Assembly: GCA_003233115.1 (NCBI GenBank)
Contig: QIKV01000108.1
Coordinates: 1-49,242, forward strand
Direction: 5' to 3'
Source of the DNA: Oceanospirillales bacterium
Lineage (GTDB): Bacteria; Pseudomonadota; Gammaproteobacteria; Xanthomonadales; SZUA-36
Length of the DNA stretch: 49,242 nt
The translations under genes were made by a program, and so were the position numbers. Shown here in pieces: positions 44,875 to 49,242 of the stretch. Below the pieces are notes generated by a model, which did not search any database, was not told the DNA's origin, and saw nothing but the letters and a program-made list of their open reading frames with translations. The first letter of the stretch is position 1. Each line of letters starts with the position of its first letter.

Positions 44875-46191
44875 ATGATGAAGTGCTTTATCGGAATTGA
44901 TCTCGGATCGACCACCACCAAGGCGGTCATGATGGATTCGAAAGGCGAGATACTGGGACGCGGCATCACCAACTCGCGCTCAAACTATGACACCGCGAGC
45001 AAGGTTTCCAAGCTCGAAGCCGTCGTCAGTACCCGCCTGGAGCTTTGCCACCGGACACTGAGCAAGGTTCCTGAAATGCGGGACATGGTCGAGGAACTGC
45101 TGGCTGCACTGGAACGTAATTTCCGCCTCGAACTTTTCCTCAACATGCTTGAGGACCTGAAGCAGACCTGTCTTCACAACGCTGCCGATCTGCGCCACGC
45201 AGATATTGGCGAGGAACTCGCATTGGCGCTCGCCGAGGTATTCGAGCGGATGAAGACCGAGCTGTCCAAATTGTTTGCGCCGGGTGCCGAACGAAAATCG
45301 GATTTTTTCCGTGACCTCGCAGGTTCGGTCTACATGCAGCAGGCAGAGGATGTCGCAGACCAGGCCGGCTTGCCGTTTGATGTGCTCATCAATATTTATG
45401 ACAAATCGATTATTGATACAGAAAACCGGCCACCCTCCGAAGATCTCGTAGATACGTTTTTACGTGCGCTCGATCGCGTCATGGATGAACAGGTCGACCT
45501 GCCGGTCGAACAGCAAACCATCCGTGACCTGGTGACGGAAGCGCTGGACATCGAACTGGAAGAAACGTATGTCGTCGGCACCGGTTACGGACGGGTCCGC
45601 CTGCCGTTCCCGAAGGAGCATATCCGCTCAGAAATTCTTTGCCACGGGCTGGGTGCCCACCTGATGTACCCCAATACACGTACCGTGCTGGACATTGGTG
45701 GCCAGGATACCAAGGGTATCCAGGTGGATGAAAAAGGCATCGTGGTTAATTTTCAGATGAATGATCGTTGCGCGGCCGGCTGTGGTCGTTATCTCGGCTA
45801 CATCGCCGATGAAATGAACATCGGGCTGCATGAACTCGGCCCCATCGCGATGAAGGCCACCAAGACCGTTCGCATCAACTCAACCTGTACCGTATTTGCC
45901 GGCGCAGAACTACGTGACCGGCTGGCCATGGGCGAGAAGCGGGCAGATATCCTGGCCGGCCTGCACCGGGCCATCGTGTTACGGGCAATCTCCATCATCT
46001 CCCGTTCGGGCGGTGTGACCTCCGAGTTCACCTTTACCGGCGGCGTTGCCAAGAATGAAGCGGCCGTGAAGGAGCTGCGGAAGCTGATCAAGGAGAACTA
46101 TGGCGATGTGACCATCAACATCGACCCCGAATCAATTTACACAGGTGCACTGGGCGCGGCTGAATTCGCGCGTCGTGCCGTAGCAGCTTAA
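44875..46191 (+). CDS. bcrA: Benzoyl-CoA reductase subunit alpha
   Basis: A 438-residue ATPase subunit of the BadF/BcrA/HgdC (ASKHA) family. Phosphate-binding motifs are [14 protein letters not shown] (residues 5-18), [11 protein letters not shown] and TFTGGVAKN; cluster ligands are in [12 protein letters not shown] and RINSTCTVF. With BcrD it couples ATP hydrolysis to low-potential electron transfer from ferredoxin into BcrBC through a shared [4Fe-4S] cluster. An insertion of about 150 residues between the first two motifs separates it from BcrD, as usual. AAGAGG precedes ATGATG; the start may be 44875 or 44878. Confidence 0.95.
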   Translation: MMKCFIGIDLGSTTTKAVMMDSKGEILGRGITNSRSNYDTASKVSKLEAVVSTRLELCHRTLSKVPEMRDMVEELLAALERNFRLELFLNMLEDLKQTCLHNAADLRHADIGEELALALAEVFERMKTELSKLFAPGAERKSDFFRDLAGSVYMQQAEDVADQAGLPFDVLINIYDKSIIDTENRPPSEDLVDTFLRALDRVMDEQVDLPVEQQTIRDLVTEALDIELEETYVVGTGYGRVRLPFPKEHIRSEILCHGLGAHLMYPNTRTVLDIGGQDTKGIQVDEKGIVVNFQMNDRCAAGCGRYLGYIADEMNIGLHELGPIAMKATKTVRINSTCTVFAGAELRDRLAMGEKRADILAGLHRAIVLRAISIISRSGGVTSEFTFTGGVAKNEAAVKELRKLIKENYGDVTINIDPESIYTGALGAAEFARRAVAA

Positions 46192-46205
46192 ACGCGAGGT
46201 TTGAA

Positions 46206-47048
46206 ATGACAATTACTGCAGGCGTAGATCTCGGTACAGGAACGATCAAAACCGTTCTGTTCAATGTCGAAGATGACAACATCGAATGGCTGGCACGGCG
46301 CGCCGACCGCATACGTCAACGCGACCCTTTCGAGCTGGCGGAAAAAGGCTATAACGCTGTTTTAAAAGAAGCCGGACTGAGCCGAGACGAGATTCAGTAT
46401 GTCGCCACCACCGGCGATGGTGAAACCATCCCCTTCCGGACCGGTCATTTCTACTCAATGACCACCCACGCCAGGGGCGCTATTTACCTGGAGCCGGAGG
46501 CACGTGCGGTACTGGATATCGGCGCCCTGCATGGCCGTGCCGTCAAGATGGATGAGCGTGGTAAAGTACTTGGTTATCGCATGACCAGCCAGTGTGCTTC
46601 AGGCTCGGGACAGTTTCTTGAAAACATCTCGCGCTACCTCGGCATTGCGCAGGACGAGATCGGCACCCTGTCGAAACAGGCGGATGACCCGGAAGTGGTT
46701 TCCAGTATCTGCGCGGTACTGGCAGAGACGGATGTCATTAATATGGTGTCTCGCGGTATCACTGCACCCAATATTCTCAAGGGCATACACCTGTCGATGG
46801 CCGGACGGCTGGCCAAGTTGCTGCGTGTTATTAAAGTTAAGGAAGGCGTGACACTTGCTACCGGCGGGCTGGCGCTGGATGACGGCTTGATGGCCGCACT
46901 CAACGAATCACTGGTTAAACAGAAGGTCAGTGTTGAGGCGCGCAGCCACCCTGATTCAATCTTTGCCGGCGCCATTGGCGCAGCACTGTGGGGCGCATTC
47001 CGGTATGAGAAACTCCAGCAACTGGGAGGCCTGGCAAAGGCTTCCTGA
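46206..47048 (+). CDS. bcrD: Benzoyl-CoA reductase subunit delta
   Basis: A 280-residue partner of BcrA in the same ASKHA family. Motifs: VDLGTGTIKTVLF near residue 7, VLDIGALHGRAVKM, cluster-binding TSQCASGSGQFLENI and the second ligand in SSICAVLAETDVI, then LATGGLALDDG for the nucleotide. It is shorter than BcrA because it lacks the large insertion. Together they form the electron-activating ATPase module. Spacing to bcrA is 14 nt; the ferredoxin gene follows 21 nt later. Confidence 0.95.
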   Translation: MTITAGVDLGTGTIKTVLFNVEDDNIEWLARRADRIRQRDPFELAEKGYNAVLKEAGLSRDEIQYVATTGDGETIPFRTGHFYSMTTHARGAIYLEPEARAVLDIGALHGRAVKMDERGKVLGYRMTSQCASGSGQFLENISRYLGIAQDEIGTLSKQADDPEVVSSICAVLAETDVINMVSRGITAPNILKGIHLSMAGRLAKLLRVIKVKEGVTLATGGLALDDGLMAALNESLVKQKVSVEARSHPDSIFAGAIGAALWGAFRYEKLQQLGGLAKAS

Positions 47049-47069
47049 TGAACTACAGGAGATAGGAAA

Positions 47070-47315
47070 ATGGCATTATTAATCCAAGTCAACTGCGACC
47101 TTTGCGATGCATGCATTCTGGAATGCCCCAACGAGGCTATCGAAGAGGGCGACCCCTATGTCATTGATGCGTTGCGTTGCACCGAATGTGTGGGCGAGCA
47201 CGATGAGCCACAGTGCCAACTGGTCTGCCCGGTTGACGATTGCATCGTACCCAACCCGGACTTCAAGGAAAGCAAGGAAGAACTACAAATGAAATATGAG
47301 ATGTTGCATGGCTGA
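47070..47315 (+). CDS. fdx: 2[4Fe-4S] ferredoxin of the bcr operon
   Basis: An 81-residue ferredoxin of the Alvin type. The first cluster motif is CDLCDACILECP (Cys 9, 12, 15, 19 region), the second CTECVGEHDEPQCQLVCP, with the typical six-residue insertion between the second and third cysteines. A C-terminal helix follows. It is the expected carrier of electrons from KorAB to BcrAD, as shown for the Thauera ferredoxin. The stop overlaps the GNAT gene start. Confidence 0.94.
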   Translation: MALLIQVNCDLCDACILECPNEAIEEGDPYVIDALRCTECVGEHDEPQCQLVCPVDDCIVPNPDFKESKEELQMKYEMLHG

Positions 47316-48237
47316 GATAAGAATGATCGGGGTTGAATCCCTCGACAAGGTCGTTGAACTCGATAGTGCCACCAATGGCAGCCGCAGGCGTGACTTCTTC
47401 GTCAAGCGATTCGGTGCGCAGGACAAGCATCCACGCGCGTTTATCTCGGTGGGTGCCATCGTGGACGGGGACATGGTCGGTTTTATCTGCTGCCATATGC
47501 TCAAGGGCGAGTTCGGCAGTGATGAGCTTATCGCTGTTCTGGATGCGATGTCGGTGGAACCTGAAAGCCAGGGGCACGGGGTCGGGCAGGAGCTCATGGC
47601 GGATCTGATGGCAGAAATTCGCAGCCGTGGCGGCAAAGAGTTGCAAACCCAGGCCGGCTGGAACCAACCTGAAGTTCTCCACTTTTTTTCTGCTACCGGG
47701 TTCCAAATGGCACCCCGATTGATCCTTGAGCGCACCACGCCCGATTACAGCGACCCCAGCCGCAACGAATTTGACGACTTGTCGCGCGATGAGATTCTGG
47801 TGCGTTCCCTGACCCACGAGGACCTCAACCAGGTCGTGCGTATTGACCGGAAAATCACCGGCCATGACCGGCGTGACTTTTTTCAGCGCAAATTCCAGGA
47901 AGTATTATACGAATCTGGCGTCAGGCTATCCCTGATCGCTGAAATTGACGGCATGGTGGTCGGCTTCATGATGGCACGGGTTGATTTCGGTGAGTTCGGC
48001 CGCGCTGCTTCCGAAGCCGTCATAGACACGCTCGGTGTCGCCAAAGCATTCCGTTCACAGCGGGTGGGACACGCCCTGCTCGCCCAGTTACTGGGCAACC
48101 TGGCCACGCTGCAGGTCGAATCCGTCAGGTCTGAAGTGACCTGGAACAACTTTAGCTTACTGGGTTTCCTTGAAAGTTGTGGTTTTAAACCTTCACAACG
48201 GCTGGCCCTGTCCTGCGACCTGCGCGATAATGGGTAA
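47308..48237 (+). CDS. Tandem GNAT acetyltransferase
   Basis: A 309-residue protein with two GNAT domains. The first (about 1-150) has the acetyl-CoA loop motif VEPESQGHGVGQELMADLM; the second (about 165-305) has VAKAFRSQRVGHALLAQLL. Both halves also share RRDFFxxxF in front (RRRDFFVKRF, DRRDFFQRKF), so the gene arose by duplication. The substrate is unknown. GNAT genes such as badL occur in the benzoate cluster of Rhodopseudomonas, so a link to the pathway, by protein or metabolite acetylation, is reasonable. Start 47308 overlaps the ferredoxin stop; the ATG at 47296 is also in frame. Confidence 0.82.
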   Translation: MAEIRMIGVESLDKVVELDSATNGSRRRDFFVKRFGAQDKHPRAFISVGAIVDGDMVGFICCHMLKGEFGSDELIAVLDAMSVEPESQGHGVGQELMADLMAEIRSRGGKELQTQAGWNQPEVLHFFSATGFQMAPRLILERTTPDYSDPSRNEFDDLSRDEILVRSLTHEDLNQVVRIDRKITGHDRRDFFQRKFQEVLYESGVRLSLIAEIDGMVVGFMMARVDFGEFGRAASEAVIDTLGVAKAFRSQRVGHALLAQLLGNLATLQVESVRSEVTWNNFSLLGFLESCGFKPSQRLALSCDLRDNG

Positions 48238-48647
48238 TGGCATTCACAAGTCTGTTGAAGATACGTTTTGATGACGTCGATGGCGCGGGTATTGTTTACT
48301 ACCCGCAGTTTTTTCACCTGTGCCACAAGGCATTTGAAGATTTCTTTGACGATGCGGCCAGTGTTTCCTACCCCCAGTTGATCAATGAACAGCGCCGTGG
48401 TTTCCCAACGGTCGCCATCCATTCAGATTTTTCAGCACCATTGCGCTATGGCGACATTGCAATGGTAACGCTGTCTATCGAGAAGATCGGACGCACCTCC
48501 GCTACATTTCACTATGAGATCCGTCGAAAACAGGATTCAAAGCTGTGCTTTAAGGCTCAAATCACCAAGGTTTTCATGGATCTGGACACTAACAAGGTGG
48601 TGCCGATACCAACCGATATGCGTTCTCTTCTGGAGAACATTCTATAA
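48237..48647 (+). CDS. Hotdog-fold acyl-CoA thioesterase (4HBT/YbgC type)
   Basis: A 136-residue hotdog-fold thioesterase. The signature RFDDVDGAGIVYYPQFFHLCHKAFEDFF (residues about 10-37) has the Asp and the GIVYYP motif of the 4-hydroxybenzoyl-CoA thioesterase/YbgC family. Its place in the bcr operon, with a 1-nt overlap with GNAT (TAATG), suggests release of CoA from benzoyl-CoA or from stalled cyclic CoA esters. The substrate cannot be read from the sequence. Confidence 0.85.
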   Translation: MAFTSLLKIRFDDVDGAGIVYYPQFFHLCHKAFEDFFDDAASVSYPQLINEQRRGFPTVAIHSDFSAPLRYGDIAMVTLSIEKIGRTSATFHYEIRRKQDSKLCFKAQITKVFMDLDTNKVVPIPTDMRSLLENIL

Positions 48648-48659
48648 AGGAATTCCCTT

Positions 48660-48866
48660 ATGAAATTTAAGCCATGCACCGGTAAATGCACCACTGAAGG
48701 CACGCATTGCGAAGGCTGTGGCCGCAGTCACGCAGAGATCGCGGCGATGCGCAAGCCGGTCGAAGATCTGGTAGCGCTGGCCGAGAAGATGCACTACGAA
48801 AATCTTGAGGATTTCGCCAACGCGGTGGCCGGCAGCATCAAGTACAAGATGGGTGTAGGACACTAA
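48660..48866 (+). CDS. DUF1289-like small cysteine protein
   Basis: A 68-residue protein with four cysteines in PCTGKCTTEGTHCEGCGRSHAEI, the C-x3-C-x7-C-x2-C layout of DUF1289, which may bind zinc or an Fe-S cluster. A helical tail of about 40 residues follows. AAAGGAATTCCCTT precedes the ATG. It is the last gene of the rightward operon, 12 nt after the thioesterase. The function of the family is not known. Confidence 0.72.
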   Translation: MKFKPCTGKCTTEGTHCEGCGRSHAEIAAMRKPVEDLVALAEKMHYENLEDFANAVAGSIKYKMGVGH

Positions 48867-48974
48867 ACCCAATCCTTGCTGCCACCGGGCAAGCAGTCGT
48901 ATTCGTCCCTTCACGTTTGGGCAACGCATTGGCTTGTATACCCAGCCCTCACCTTCACCCGTTCATGACCCTTG

Positions 48975-49151
48975 CTAAGCCACACTCACGAGTTGATCAA
49001 CCGGACTGATAACCGTCACACCAGGACGATTCAGCACGTGGGTGTAGACCATCGTCGTGGATACATCGGCATGCCCGAGTAATTCCAGCACCGTGCGTAT
49101 GTCGTAACCGGACTCGAGCATGTGGGTTGCGAAAGAATGTATTGTCGCCAT
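48975..49151 (-). pseudogene. Tyrosine recombinase remnant, C-terminal part
   Basis: An ATG-started 58-codon frame on the minus strand encodes only the end of a tyrosine site-specific recombinase closest to integron-type integrases. It reads [20 protein letters not shown], then [17 protein letters not shown] and ends SPVDQL. The second catalytic His (LGH) and the nucleophile Tyr (VYTH) are present. The catalytic Arg of HxLR is gone: codons before HSFATH read MATI, and a TGA lies just upstream. The N-terminal two thirds are missing and the sequence to the right is unrelated. It marks an old insertion or deletion boundary 109 nt after the bcr operon. Confidence 0.85.
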
Positions 49152-49242
49152 CGGGCACCACGGTCAGACTCTGTGATTTGCAAGGGGTTGGTTGGTTCGA
49201 GGTTGGGATATTTCGTACCAGAAGTAATACACTTACAGGTCA
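49152..49242. other. Right edge, no feature seen
   Basis: The last 91 nt show no ORF continuing the recombinase and no repeat or RNA that I can support. The break of the recombinase frame lies at about 49150-49160. Confidence 0.4.

Noticed and set aside
1..49242. CRISPR arrays, tRNA or rRNA genes, riboswitches
   Set aside because: No repeat-spacer arrays, cloverleaf-like sequences, rRNA signatures or recognisable riboswitch cores were seen.

Overview
The window looks like chromosomal DNA of a facultatively anaerobic, Gram-negative proteobacterium. A gammaproteobacterium is most likely, inferred from the TonB receptor, DUF4124, DUF6491, SPW and RecQ gene types; the rank is uncertain. Its main content is two modules for anaerobic degradation of aromatic compounds, separated by a histidine/urocanate and TonB-uptake region.

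Left part (1-6242): the start of a PKD-domain envelope protein (minus), a cfa / FAD-oxidoreductase pair and an SPW membrane protein (plus), then HPP protein and recQ (minus). The cfa and SPW genes share an unusual promoter with a long spacer and a dyad, of MerR-regulated type.

Phenol module (6372-22812, all minus): a DmpR/XylR-type sigma-54 activator follows a four-gene envelope operon (YCF48-like lipoprotein, MMPL/RND transporter, DUF1302, DUF1329). Upstream lies a phenylphosphate synthase/carboxylase-like operon: ppsA, ppsB, a UbiD decarboxylase, a Tm-1-like protein, CBS protein ppsC, LpdD-like protein and UbiX. Both operons are preceded by good -24/-12 sigma-54 promoters, so the activator probably senses a phenolic and turns on both. 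The expected route is phenol to phenylphosphate to 4-hydroxybenzoate. The carboxylase has an LpdD-type partner and a Tm-1-like protein where the Thauera system has other small subunits. ppsA carries an in-frame stop at CCC_TAA that a +1 shift bypasses.

Middle part (23326-34197): an exported protein with a clear terminator, a DUF4124 protein, hutC-hutU, a second HutC-like regulator, and a TonB receptor / PepSY / PepSY-ferredoxin-reductase operon. Matching TTGTATATAC operator-like sites precede hutC and the TonB gene.

Benzoyl-CoA module (34652-48866): a divergon of Thauera type. Leftward: korA-korB (2-oxoacid:ferredoxin oxidoreductase), a ferritin-like protein, had, bzdR, a small overlapping ORF with an A_AAA_AAC slippery site, and a DUF6491 protein. 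Rightward: oah, dch, bcrC, bcrB (frameshifted), bcrA, bcrD, ferredoxin, tandem GNAT, thioesterase and DUF1289-like protein. Kor reduces ferredoxin, ferredoxin feeds the ATP-driven reductase BcrCBAD, and Dch, Had and Oah carry the dienoyl-CoA through hydration, oxidation and ring opening. 4-Hydroxybenzoate-CoA ligase and 4-hydroxybenzoyl-CoA reductase, needed to join the two modules, are not in the window. A tyrosine-recombinase remnant lies just after the bcr operon, a sign of past mobility.

Three aromatic-module or adjacent ORFs need a frameshift (ppsA, bcrB, the small ORF after bzdR). These could be assembly errors, real decay or, for two of them, recoding; the sequence alone cannot decide.
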